Shown one piece after another: positions 33,799 to 46,026 of a stretch of 64,000 nucleotides of DNA (position 1 is the first letter of the stretch; each line of letters opens with the position of its first letter). A program made the translations under genes and the position numbers. The notes below the pieces were generated by a model. The model did no database searches, was not told where the DNA came from, and worked only from the letters and a program-made list of their open reading frames with translations. The DNA is from Atkinsonella hypoxylon (taxonomy: Eukaryota; Ascomycota; Sordariomycetes; Hypocreales; Clavicipitaceae): positions 1 through 64,000 of the forward strand of contig JFHB01000050.1 of NCBI GenBank assembly GCA_000729835.1, read 5' to 3'.

Positions 33799-35269
33799 AT
33801 GGAGGGTCGAGGCGCTCCCCTTAGCCCCAGCTCTCCATCCTCCGATGCCCAGTATGGTGAGGAATGGGCGCACGACCTTCGTCTCAAGTTTGAAGGGTTG
33901 CTGAGGGATAAGCGCATGAACGAGCTACGATCTTGCACTCGAAGTCACTCCCCCAGCCATCATCTTCCGTCATCAACGGAGCGACCATCCAGCGCCAACC
34001 TCGCTGCCCAAGCATCGTTTACGAACAATCGACCAGCGAGATGCCATGACAGTGACACACCATCAACGCCTCCATCATACTCATGCATTCGTCACCTCCC
34101 CAAGATTCCTACTGCGCCAGATGCTGGCGATCGCGACTCACAGAAATTCCGAAACCTGATGATTAGCCTGTCATTGACGCCCACCAAATATGAGAATCCT
34201 GGCTTGCTTGACGAGGCCCTGCAGACTATTCCTTTAGACCGCATCTATGGCGAGGCTGAAGAAGAAAGCCAGGTTTTGCAGGCGGAAGCCGAGAGTATGG
34301 GCGATGGACGTCGTGCTGAATGGGGATACCAAGACTGTGTTATTCGAGCACTACTTCGGTACGTTGTCCTTGAGTTCACTTTTGGTTGTTTGAAGTGATG
34401 TAGGATGGTACTAATTCACCGATAGATGGTTTAAGCGTTCATTCTTCACATGGGTAAATAACCCTCCTTGCCCGGTTTGTCTGTCACCCACCATCGCACA
34501 AGGTATGACGGCGCCGACTCCCGAAGAAAGCGCCTGCGGTGCTCTTCGAGTTGAACTTTATCGATGCTCTGCCCAGAATTGCGGTGCTTATGAACGATTT
34601 CCTCGTTATGGCGACGTCTGGCGATTACTACAAACCAGAAGGGGACGTGTGGGCGAGTGGGCCAACTGCTTTAGCATGCTTTGCCGTGCCGTCGGTGGTC
34701 GAGTCCGATGGGTCTGGAACGCCGAGGACCATGTCTGGACAGAGGTCTATTCAGAACACCAACGACGATGGGTTCACGTTGATGCTTGCGAGGAAGCATG
34801 GGACAGCCCTCGCCTGTACACTGAAGGCTGGGGCAAAAAGATGTCCTATTGCGTAGCATTCTCTATCGACGGTGCTACCGATGTTACACGCCGTTATGTA
34901 CGAACAAACGAGGCGGCCGCTGAACGTAATCGATGCCCGGAGGAAGTCATGCTTTACATTATGCAAGAGATTAAGAACATGCGACGGAGAAATATGAGCA
35001 AGGAAGAGCGGTTCCGCTTGGAGAAAGAGGACCAACGTGAAGATGAGGAACTTCGTGGCTATGTTGTCGCATCGATTGCCCAGGCTGTCACCGATTTAGT
35101 GCCTGGAGCCTCCAGTTCTTCCAGCGGTGGTCGTATGGTCCCCACACACAACCAAGACATCAAAGTGCCTACAGAACAGCTCACTCAACAGACGGGCTCG
35201 GCTGCGTGGATTATGGCTCAACAACAGGCTCGTAACCGACAATTTCCGCCACACGACCGCCAGCAGTAA
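33799..35269 (+). CDS. png1: PNG1-like transglutaminase-fold protein lacking the catalytic Cys
   Basis: Homologue of cytosolic peptide:N-glycanase. Exons 33799-34358 and 34426-35269 (67-nt intron with CTAAT branch-like site) give 1404 nt, 467 residues. A disordered N-terminus precedes the core. Zinc-site cysteines are seen at C202/C205 (PPCPVC) and C234/C239 (CSAQNC). The catalytic loop normally reads GRCGEWANCF; here it is GRVGEWANCF with Val262, codon GTG. His289 (DHVWTEVY) and Asp306 (WVHVD) of the triad are retained. Neurospora PNG1 is reported to lack glycanase activity after loss of active-site residues yet to be important for growth, so a non-enzymatic role is likely here too. A charged helix follows, and the C-terminus is Gln-rich. 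Confidence 0.94.
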
Positions 35270-36161
35270 AGTGTGTTCGACAAATGTGTCATGTGTGATA
35301 GCATCCTTCGCAGCAAAACGACCCCACGTTGTCACATCACCTTCACCATGACATGTTACGACGCTCTAGTGCTGCGCATTAGGTTCAGTGGCAGCCATGA
35401 TGATGTATCAACGAATTTTTCCAACGACTTCTCAACCACAATTACATTCATGTCGACTCCCTCATCAACTGATTTCCAATCAAACGACTACATCAACCTC
35501 TTCTACGAGCTTCGATTACATATTCTTCCTATTCAAACATTTTATCCAACATTGGTGTTGAGTTATGCTCGGCCATTAAAACTGGACTTCCCTTGCACCC
35601 GTTACAATATAGACGACGGTTGTGCACTATTTCCTTGCTCTTATTGATCATTCACACCCGTCGCGAACTCACAGCCCAGTTAATGGGGCTACGACGTGAC
35701 AGCTTGTATTCTACAATCAACATATGTCTTACTTACAACTTCGTTTCTGAAACATTTTCTTTTGTCCGCGGATACATACAGAGGCAGGTGGGCGGAAGGC
35801 GTACTGGAAGGGCAAGGAGGCGAAATAACGGCTGAACAGCAAAAGGCCGGAAGCACCCCGCGGAATCGATTGATTTCTAATATTCAATGCGTCCACCACC
35901 TCGTCAGGCGTTGTTGGTGTTGTTCATGGCGGATTTAGTTAATGTGGGTGAAGGAGGGCAGGTTTTTGAAAGAGGCCCATGCTTGGATCTGTCCTAGAGG
36001 CGGAGCTGAAAATTTTTCATTATATCCTCTATAGCAATAGACGGCGTGTGGAAAGCGCTCGTTTTCAAGTTCAATCTGATACGAGATGTCAATTCTTGTG
36101 ATGTAGCTGTCGGTCGGGAGCAAGTGGGCATGTCGTAGGCTGAACAAAAGTGGGACAGTAC
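35270..36161. other. Intergenic, PNG1 3' flank up to the Copia insertion
   Basis: About 890 bp with no recognised gene. Several overlapping short frames have no family features. It ends at the target-site duplication of the Copia element. Confidence 0.5.
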
Positions 36162-36166
36162 GCAAG
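36162..36166 (+). repeat. 5-bp target-site duplication, left (GCAAG)
   Basis: GCAAG directly precedes the TG of the left LTR and is repeated directly after the CA of the right LTR at 43244-43248. Confidence 0.85.
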
Positions 36167-36392
36167 TGTCGCGGCGTGCAGCTGCGAGCTCGGAGGCGCA
36201 TACCACAGGGGTATGAAAATCTTAACAGAAGAGGGGTAACGCAGGTTGTTACGTAACTAAATGCGTTATTTTTCCTATATAATAAGAGGAAAAATCCTAC
36301 TAGTTCTCTTCTGTACTTAGTTTAGTAGTTATCTTAAATATAAGTCCTTTACTTCTTAAATATTATATAAAAGAGCAGTAAATTATACAATA
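36167..36392 (+). repeat. Copia 5' LTR
   Basis: 226 bp. Its first ~85 bp keep CpA/TpG/CpG, whereas the last ~65 bp are C-to-T/G-to-A mutated relative to the other LTR; the terminal CA has become TA. It contains the TATA-like CCTATATAATAAGAG around 36275. Confidence 0.9.
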
Positions 36393-39300
36393 GTTATAAG
36401 CTTAAGAGAAAGTTAAAAGAATTCCTATAACTTCTAAAGCTTAATAGTTAAAAAAAGAAGTATACTCTTACCTATTAATTACTTAATTCTAATTAAATAA
36501 AGTATATCTTACTTATTCCTTACCCTTATTTTCTTATAATAGATTATATAGATTAAAAGGCTTTACCTTTTAATAAAAAGATTAAGTTAACCTTAGTAGA
36601 TAAGTAGAAGGAATAGTTTAAAGCTCTAAAGACTACTATTAATAGTAAAGGGATTTAGTATTAAGTTAATCTAGAGCTTAATAAGTAGCTATTTAATAAA
36701 CTAAAAGCTTTAATAATTCCTTCCCTTAAAGAGCTACTATAGAAGTAACTAAAGCTTAAGGTATTTAGCTCTAAGCTTAATATACTAAGTATTACTTAAT
36801 ACTGCTAAATTAAGGTTTAGAATAAAATAGAAGCTTATAAGAAGCTTCTTAGTAAAAAGGATACAGTCTATATATAGATTAAATATATAGTTAAGCTAAT
36901 AGTATATTAAATAGTGTACTTAAAGCTTTAAAAAGAAATTCCTTTTAACAATAAAAGTATAGAAATTCCTTTATATAAGCTTATTAAAGGCTTAAAGGAG
37001 CGCTTCTTAGTTAAAGACTTTACTCTATAGGTAGAGATAGCTATATAATATATAGCTTTACTCTAAGAGCTCTATTACACTAATACTAGCCTAAAGCGTT
37101 AAATAGAGTAATAGAATAAGCTCTTTCTATAATCCTAAAAGTATTAAATTAATAAAATTAAGGGTAAGAATATAATTTAGAATTTCCTTAACGCTATTAA
37201 AGCTTACTTTAAACTAAGCTAGGCTTAGGCTAAAATTAAAGAGCTTATTTAATATAGAGAATAGCTTCTTAAGTATATTACTTTATAAAATATATTAAAG
37301 AAATTCTTCTATTATTAAAAAGTAATTACTATAGAGAATATAAAGAAAGAAGTATATACTACACTTAAAGACTACTTAAATAATAATAAAAAAGATAAAA
37401 AGGAAGAATAATAAAGGTAGAATAAAAGCTTAAAGACCTTATACCTATATTAAGCAGTAAGAAAGCTAAATAGCTTCTACCTATAGAAGCTATAGGAATA
37501 TAGAATTCTATATTATATAGTTACTAGAAATAATATAGATTTAAGGAAGAAGCTTAATAAAGAAAAGAGTAATAAGATTAAAAGTAAGTATTAAAGCTTA
37601 GAATAAAAGAAATTATATACTTTTATTAAAAAGAAAGGTTAAAAAGTTACCTTTAAAGGTATAGGTAAAAATAAAGACTTTTTAGCTTCTAAAGAGATAA
37701 CTATAGTAATACTTAACTTAACTTTAATTAAAGCTTTTAAGCTTATAAAGAGAACCTATATAACGCTAAAAGGAGTAAAGTATAAACTTATAGAAAGCAC
37801 TCTATTTAATAATTATAGTGCTCTTTATATTATTAATAATATTAACCTTTTATAGCCTAGAACGTTTAAACTAATAAATAAAGACTATTTAGAGGTAGAT
37901 ATAACTACCTTTTAGATAACTAGTTGCAGTACTTATATACTTAAGAAGATTTTAAATAGTAAAAATAGCGCTTATACTAAGGATCTTACGCTCTATAATA
38001 TAGCTCTAGTTAAAGGATTTTATATTAATATTATATTAAAGAGTAAGTTACTAAAAAAGGGAGTATAGTATTGCAGTATAGATTATATATTACGCTTTAG
38101 AATAAAGGAGAAAAGCTTAGTTATAGCTTAGCTTATTAGGAAGTATAATATTACCTTCTTAGAATATAAGCCTCTATAGACCTACAATAAGTTCCTACTA
38201 ATAATGTATAATAAACTATATATATTTACTACTAATGCATTAAATAATAAAGATAAGAGCTTATAATATAGAAGACCTTTAAAGAAGGTATATATAATAA
38301 GAATTAACTTTAAAGAACTTTAGTACTTATAAACTAGTTACTTTAGGAAGAATATACTAAAGAATCTTAGTAATAATATTAAGAGTGTATAATTAACTAA
38401 TACTAAGTGTAAAAATTATAAGATTTATACTTAAGTGTATATAAAGAAAGTAATATCTAGAAGACAACCTAAATATTATATTAAAAGACCTTTTTAGAGA
38501 ATTTATTAGGATCTTTAGGATTATAAAGAAAGCTATAATAGTATAAAATAGTTATTAGTCTTTAAAGATAAATACTTAGGTATAATATAAGTATATATAT
38601 TACTAAATAAAATATAGGAAACTGTCTTTAATATATTATTCTACTTTAAGAAATAGGTTATAAGGCAATTTAGACTTCTAATTGCTAGATTTATATAGAA
38701 TAATAAAAGAGCTGTTATTAGTAGTATAGAAAACATAAGGTTTTAAAGCTAAGCAAGAGTAAAGAGTATATATTTAGAGCTTACTTTACTCTACACTTAT
38801 AAACTAAATAGATATATAGAGAGAGTAAATTAAATAATTATAGCTTAATTAAATGCAATACTTAATAGAGTAAAGCTTCCTATAAATCTATAGTTAAAGA
38901 GTATATAAGCTACTGCTTATCTATATAATATTAGCTCTTTTTAGGGAAAGAAGTAGAAAATACTATTAGAAATCCTAAAATTATAGTTCTATAATAACAC
39001 TTAGCTACTAGTAAGGGAGCCTTTAGCGGATTTATAACTAGATTAAAGCAGCCTATATATATATAGATACTATATATATTCTCTAGATAGAGACTATAAG
39101 GCTAACTATAAGCGTAAAGCGTTTAAAATAAATCCTAAAGTATATATAGAATATCTAGTAGGCTATATAGCCTCTAATATCTATTATATATAGGTACTAA
39201 AACTAGAAAGAGTAATAATAATAAGGAATATAACGTTTAATAAGTTTATCTTCTATAACTTACTATAAAAAAGCATATTAATGCTTAAGGTTATAGAGTT

Positions 39301-42300
39301 AAAAGCTTAATTTAAAGTATTATAGTATAATACTTATTTAAATAAAGAAGTTAATCTACTTCTTATATTATAGCTACTCTTAGTAAGAACTAATAATAAG
39401 GGTTTAAACTTAGGGGTAAAGGCTTTAGAGAGTATAGAAGTACAATAGAAAAGCTTAATTAAGGAAGTGCAACTTTCTAAGGAGCAATATACTAAGCTAT
39501 TAGAACTTTAAACTCCTTATTAAATACCTAAGGCTTAGAATAAAGGTAAAGAGCTTAGCTCTTATATACTAAAGGCATAAAGAAGCCTAAGCCTAATTCT
39601 AAAATATAGTAGGTAAAACAATTTAAGCATTAACGCTCCTAAGGGCTAAGAGGCTTAGTAAGCAGAAGAGAGATTAGCTACCTATATAGAGAGCTTGCAA
39701 TTAACTAAAGAGTTATAGAAACTAACTACTAAGTTAGAAGCTATATAATAATAAGCAAAAGGCTTATAATAATATAAAGGAATATATAGAAGCTCTAGGT
39801 TGCAACAAAAAAAAGCTAAAGAGTATATACTTAATTAAAGTATACTGTATAAAAGAAGACTAAATTAGCATTTAATAGAGTGTTTATAGAATCCTAAGGA
39901 GATAATAGAATTAACTGTAGAATTAGCTAATTACTAAGTAGAGAGATAGAAGACTAAAAGCATAAAAACACTTTTTTTAGTTATTAATGTACATTATAAT
40001 AATAAGAGTAGAGCTTAATAGAAGAACCTATAGAAGCATAAGTAGATCTATTAATTAAACCTAGTAATAGAGCTAAAGAATTAGAAAGAGATAATAAATT
40101 ACCTATTAAAAGCTTAGTAGCTTAAAGTAATATAAAAAGAGATTAATAAGCTAAAGGAGAGAGATATATAGAAACAGATAAAGTGTATAGTAGTACGCTC
40201 TTAACTACTTCCTTTAAAATAGGTATATTACTATAAATTTAATAAAAAAGAAGTCTTAAAGAGGTATAAAGTATATATCTATATTAGAGAAGACTTATAG
40301 GAAACGTTAACAATTAATTGTATATATATAGCAACGCTTATAGCGTATATATTTAGAGTAATAATAGCTCTAGTAGCAAGATTTAATCTAGAAACTATCT
40401 AGCTTAATGTAAAAAATATATTCCTATATACAATATATAATAAGTAGATAACACTAGTAATATATAAGCTTTCTAAAGGTTTTAAAGTAGTAGAGAAATA
40501 TATAGAAGTATTAAAAGCTCTATATAGGCTCTATAACTTACTATAACTCTAGTTTAAAGAATTAAGTAGAACGTTAAAGAGCCTTAAGCTTGCCTTAAGC
40601 AAAAAAGAGCTTTATTTATTCTATTTAGAAGTATACAATATATATCTTATGTTTTTTATAGACAATATAATTATTGCCTACTATAAAGAGAACTTAGAGG
40701 CAGCTTTAAAGCTTATAAAAGAGTTAAAAGAAGTATATAAGCTAGATAAAAAAGGTAAGGTAAGATTCTTTTTAGGTATTTAAGTGCTTTATAATAGAAA
40801 AGAGAGAAAACTTTACTTAAGCTATAAGGCCTATATTATAAAAATTATAGAGAGATTTTTTTAAGCATAAAAAGGCACTTTTTCTGCTATTTTAATCCTA
40901 GTAGTAAAGCTATTAAAGTTCTTAGGAGAAGCAATAAAGTTAGAGATATACTTCTTTTAAGAAAAGGTTAAATTAGTGCTATATACAGCAATTATAGTAA
41001 AAGCTAATATAGCCTTTATAGCAGTAAAGTTATTATAGTTTCTTTAGAATTTAGAACTAAAGCATTATAAAGCAGTAAAGTAAGCAATTAAATACCTATA
41101 TATAATAAGAAACTACACTCTATACTTTAGAGAAACTAAAGAAATATATATCTTATAAATATTAAGCAATATATCTTTTGTAGATAATATAGAAATATAA
41201 AAATTGTTATAGAGATATTTAATAACTCTTTTTAGCAGACTAATTCTATAGAAGGCAATATATTAGTTAATAGTAATAACGTTTACAACTAAAGTAAAGC
41301 TACTTATACTACAATAAGCTGTATAAGAAACAATTGCTTTATAGCGCCTTTTCTAAGATCTTAAATTTAATGTATATAAAGACTAAATTATTAATTGCAA
41401 TAACTAATAAATAATTTAACTAGTACTTTATAAGTATAAGCGTATAAATACCTATCTTAAGTATATTAATATATATACTATATAGTTAAAGCAAGAGTAT
41501 AAAAGAGGAAGCTTTAAAGTAAGTTATTTATCTACAGTAGAAATACTTATAAATAGGTTTATAAAGGCTCTAGATTATTAGCAATTTAAATAATTTAGAA
41601 TAATACTTAGAATAGTAGACTTATATACACTAAATATATAACTAAATATATAATTAAGCAATAAAGAAAGTAAGTAAAAGCTTACAATAAATTAAGGTAT
41701 AGCTATACTATATACAATATTTATAAAGTATTAAGGAGAGGCAATAGAGAAGTATAAAATATATTACCCTAGAAAATATAAGAGAGCTTTTCCCTTAGTT
41801 AGTAAAGCGCTACTAAGGTAAATAAAGCTAAAAATTATAAAACTTTAAACGCTAAAACTTCTTTAAGTAATAAAATAAAGAATAAAGTAAAGTAAAGTAA
41901 AGTAAAAGTAAAGCAATATATATAACTTATATAGGGACTTATATAAAAAGATATACTATACCTTTAAAGGCTGCTATTACAGCAGTAACCTTCTTTTTCT
42001 ATACTATAAAGAAGCCCTTATTAGCTTAATTTACTCTCTCTTTAGTAATACTTTTAGCTTTTTATATATATATAGAGTTTAGCTCTATAAGAAGTTCTAT
42101 TTATATTCTAAGCGCTTAACAGCACTTATTCTACATCTAAGAAGTATTAAAGAAAGTAATTAAGCGTTTAAATAAAAAAAGAAATATATATATAGGTGTC
42201 TTTAGCCTTAAGAGCATAAAGCAGTTATATAGTAAAAGGAACTAATATAGAATAGGTAAGAGAGCATTTATAACTACCCTTTTTACATAAGAAGCAGCAA

Positions 42301-43017
42301 TAACTGCAGCTAGAAGTATAGTTATAACAACAGCCTTTATTGCCTTTCTTAGCAATAGCTATATAAAGGCACTCTTTATAAGGCACCTTCCTTAAAGCAC
42401 CCTTAATAGGTACTACTGTTTAACTAAAGCGTTAGTTACTACTGTAAAAGCTTAAAAGGAAGTATAGTAAAGACTTACTATCTTTCTCTCTTTTACTAAT
42501 AAACTAATAAAAGTCTTTAAAATAGAAGTCTTCTATAGTGTAGAAGATAGAGAATAGAGATATACTTCTTATAGAGAAATACACTTCTATATATAAATCT
42601 CTCTACTTAGTAAAGCTTTATAAAGACTAATATAAAGCAAAAAATCTAGAGTAATACCTATAAGAATATATTAAGAAACAGCTTACTACTGCTCTTTATA
42701 TATTCTATAACTTAACTGTAAAGGTATAATATATATTAGTTATATAACTAACTAATAAAATTAGTCCTTAGAAAGAAAGAAAAGAGAAAAAGAAAGCCTA
42801 TAAGAACTAGAACCTAGATATTCTAGGGGAAAAAAAGAGCTTAATAAATAAAAGTAAGAGCTTACTTTATACTTATATTAGTTACAGTAAAGTAAGAGCT
42901 AGAGTAAGGTTCTATAAGTAGGCATTATTAAACTATAATACTATAGATTTTAACGCTAATATAATAATTAACCCTTATAATAGCTTTAATTAAGAGATTA
43001 AGGTGTAATTAGGGGTA

Positions 43018-43243
43018 TATTGCAGTATACAGCTACGAGCTTAGAGGCGTATACTATAGGGGTATAAAAATCTTAACAGAAGAGGGGTAATATAGGTTGT
43101 TATATAACTAAATGCGTTATTTTTCCTATATAATAAGAGGAAAAATCCTACTAGTTCTCTTCTGTACTTAGTTTAGTAGTCATCTCAAACATAAGTCCTT
43201 CACTTCTTGAATATCGTACAAAAGAGCAGCAAATTGTGCAACA
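43018..43243 (+). repeat. Copia 3' LTR
   Basis: 226 bp. The reverse of the 5' LTR: the first ~85 bp are mutated (TG start now TA), while the last ~65 bp are unmutated and end in CA. The middle ~75 bp is identical in both LTRs. A purine-rich AATTAGGGG immediately upstream could be the polypurine tract. Confidence 0.9.
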
Positions 43244-43248
43244 GCAAG
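43244..43248 (+). repeat. 5-bp target-site duplication, right (GCAAG)
   Basis: Matches 36162-36166; together they mark the insertion of the Copia element into unique DNA. Confidence 0.85.
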
Positions 43249-43489
43249 TGTATCTAAAGTGGGCCACAGGGCCTTCATTGCTATTGGAGAAACCCCGGCA
43301 AAGCGTCGAATTGAATTAACCCCGGCTTCTACTTTCAATGACATTTAGATCGAAGCCTGCAATAACATCCCGCAACCTTCGACCTTCGTTTATTCGCCAG
43401 CAGCTTCTCGTTCCTCCTAATTATTCAGCGACAATCGCGGTTGACGCACCAGGACTTGAGATACCCTCACCGAGAGGCACCTGGCCCGT

Positions 43490-44587
43490 ATGATGTGCAG
43501 TTCGAGGTCTGAGGCGGGCTCCAGTAAACGTAACCTAATCGACCCTACAGACGATTCACCCACATCACTGGTGCATGACCAGCCATCATCGCGAGGCAAA
43601 GACGTGGGAAAATATAAGCAATCAAACGATACAGATACGTCTGTCACCCGGTCCATGAAAAGAAAAGCGGAAGATCACCCGACGACTTCGTTGCCCAAAG
43701 AAAAGCGGCTGCGCAGATACCGCCATTCCCCTCCCGTGGCCTTCCATGACGTCTTTCAACGAGCCCTCGGACAGCGTTTTTATGTCTTGAACAGAACCCG
43801 CGGCGGGACCGATGACTGCCCCGAGCAAACTTTTGAAGTAGCGGGCTCAACCGGCAATATTTATATCATTGATATAGGCCGGGAACTCACCTGCAGTTGC
43901 CCACATGCTCTCAAGGGTCACCACTGCAAGCACATCATCTACGTACCTATATCCCATCGATGTAACCCTGTTTCGTAATTGATCGCATATGCTAATACTT
44001 TTCATAAGATTCTTGCACGAGTGCTCCAAGCACCATTCCATTATATATATCAACGGGCTCTATTAAGTTCAGAACTCCGGGAAATTTTCGCCAAGGCGCC
44101 CGGGCAAAGACCTATGGAGCAGTTCGCGAGTGGTGGGAAACGCAAGTGTATCGAGGGCGATTGTCCAATATGTTTCTGCCCGCTCGATATGCGGAGTCTC
44201 GAGTCTATCGTCTGGTGTCGCGCTGCTTGCGGACAGAACATCCACCAAGAGTGCTTTGATACGTGGGCGAGAACTAAGCCATGTAATGTCACTTGTCCTT
44301 TATGCCGCAGCACATGGGAACGTGATCCCGAAATGTTGACAAAGGTGGAAAGGAGTCGAGGCACAATACGAGAAGGTTATATCAATGTAGCTGGACAACT
44401 CGGAATCACTACGGAGAGGGGTAGGTTTATGAGATGTTTTCTTCTTTCGTCCTTCATCGTTTGTGTTAGACTTTCTCCACAGAGCATTGTTAATTGGTCT
44501 CTAGATCACAGCAGTTATTCTCGATGGTTCAATCATCCAACTTGGGGTGCGCAGCGTAATGAAAGGCGCTGGTACAATCGCCAGTAA
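43490..44587 (+). CDS. SWIM zinc-finger plus RING-finger protein, probable E3 ligase
   Basis: Three exons, 43490-43942, 44009-44420 and 44505-44587, total 948 nt, 315 residues. The N-terminal ~75 residues are polar and basic. A SWIM motif CSCPHALKGHHCKHII (CxC...CxH) ends exon 1 and continues across the intron as KHIIY-ILARVL. A RING-type finger follows: CPICFCPL, CRAACGQNIHQECFDTWA, CPLC. SWIM plus RING is the arrangement of ZSWIM2/MEX-like ubiquitin ligases, so E3 activity is likely but unproven. Intron 2 is 84 nt and in frame; splicing is preferred because it yields GITTERDHSSYSRW, a short aromatic/basic tail, rather than a hydrophobic insertion. The gene starts only 240 bp after the Copia insertion, so its promoter may have been displaced. 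Confidence 0.88.
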
Positions 44588-46026
44588 ATGGGAAATCTCC
44601 ATGAAACATTGATAAGGTGACGGTCAATCAGGGGGCCGCTTAGACATTGAAAGCTGAGAGGATACGGCGAGCGTCAGCAACATACATACATGGGTGAATC
44701 TATGTATCAGGAGAAGCAATGGTAAGATTGCGGTGTGTGAGACCGAGCATGCGAGTGGCGAAGTCGTTTAATAAATCGCCAATCTCCCAAGCTGTATTTC
44801 GGCAAAAGCGATCACATCTTGCGGTAGTATTCAACCTCCGCCGTGCCACTCTTGTGTCATGGGACATGCACAGCGATGAATTGATGGTAATCGTCAATGG
44901 AAGCGATAGAGTAATGATCTCAATATCTCTCTGGTATAACTACAGCAATCGTAGCAGCAAATAGGTCAAAATAAGATGAAGAGAAGGAAAAGAGCAAGAG
45001 GAACTCATAGACAGATCATGTGACCCGACATCTTGCTGATAGAGTTTAGGCCATTAGGAGCATATTCGAACCAACAGTCCCATGCTATCTTTTCCGCGTC
45101 GTGCTGGGGCGCGGTCGGCGAAAAATGATGAAGTTGGTGCTCAAAGTCCGCTCGTCTCAGCTGTTAAAGCGCAGATTTCAGCCAGCCATACCACAATATT
45201 GGTGGTGAAAGTTATGGGGGACGAGCGTCAAGCGCGACGTGTCTCGGGCCGTTTGGATATTTGAGAGGAACTGGAAACCGCCAAATAATTGATCGCACAG
45301 GACAAAAGTTGGGTTAGACATTTAATATGTATGATAGAAGGCTGTGAGGAAAGGCTGCGAGCAGACTAGGTCTGACAAAGGTGTGATGGGCAACATACGG
45401 GTTGCATTCTGTGTAGTGCCTAGCATACGGAATACCAGCACTATATTTTGCCTGCTTACGGAATAAACGCATAATTTTCCTGGAAGATGGTCTTTCTCTT
45501 CATCTCAGTCCTTGTCGTGTGGTCTGCCGAATTTACTGGCTTTAAGTAAGCCCCGAGCTTTTAGTCTCGTGGGACATCTGCACATTGCGCATCTCGTTTG
45601 TCGATAATTTCTCTCTCTCCTCTATATGATGTGTCTAGAACGACATGTTAACTTGCCATCGGCCTCACACTCGTCCTCAGATATCGACAAATATCCATAC
45701 ACACATGCTGCCTTCCAAGTGAGCCCTGCATGTTTCACAACTAAGTTTAGTGGGGCTGTTACACGTCAGATAGCGTGCTCAAAGGATCAAGGGACCCTGC
45801 TCGACTGCCGAGGACTGCATGGGGGCCAAGCAAGATCCATGATATAATGATGACGAAGAACGTCAATTCAACGACTTGGCGCGACAGACTAGTGCTTGCA
45901 CGTTAAGACAGTCTGACTACTCAGCGATATATACTCGAAACACCTGCACCAACGATCCTCGGACTTCAGTAACAGAAATTCGACGCAAATGTAGACAGCA
46001 TCGATTATTCAATTATTTAATTCACA
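44588..46026. other. Intergenic, about 1.4 kb, no gene seen
   Basis: Contains several short, unrecognised frames on both strands, and the upstream region of the next gene (AT-rich leader around 46000-46026). Nothing was assigned. Confidence 0.45.

Larger units (their letters stand above)
36167..43243 (+). mobile_element. Complete RIP-destroyed Ty1/Copia LTR retrotransposon
   Basis: A 7077-bp element with gapless 226-bp LTRs (36167-36392, 43018-43243), TG...CA ends and a GCAAG duplication. Reading TAA/TAG stops as lost Gln/Trp/Arg codons gives a plus-strand polyprotein in Copia order. Protease-like sequence lies at about 37790-38100; integrase at 38450-39350 (YTYKLNRYIERV, then ATAYLYN); reverse transcriptase at about 40220-41000 (LNVKNIFLY for QLDVKNAFL, ALYRL, the FIDNIIIA catalytic region, KGKVRFFLGI, KLYLSYKAYI). 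RNase H is at about 41150-41620 (ISFVDN, TTKVKLL, ETIALQRLF). Integrase before RT is diagnostic of Copia. No open frame remains. About 1.4 kb between RNase H and the right LTR is unexplained. Confidence 0.92.

Noticed and set aside
45626..45847. 73-residue plus-strand frame
   Set aside because: No features, weak context, no exon partners found.
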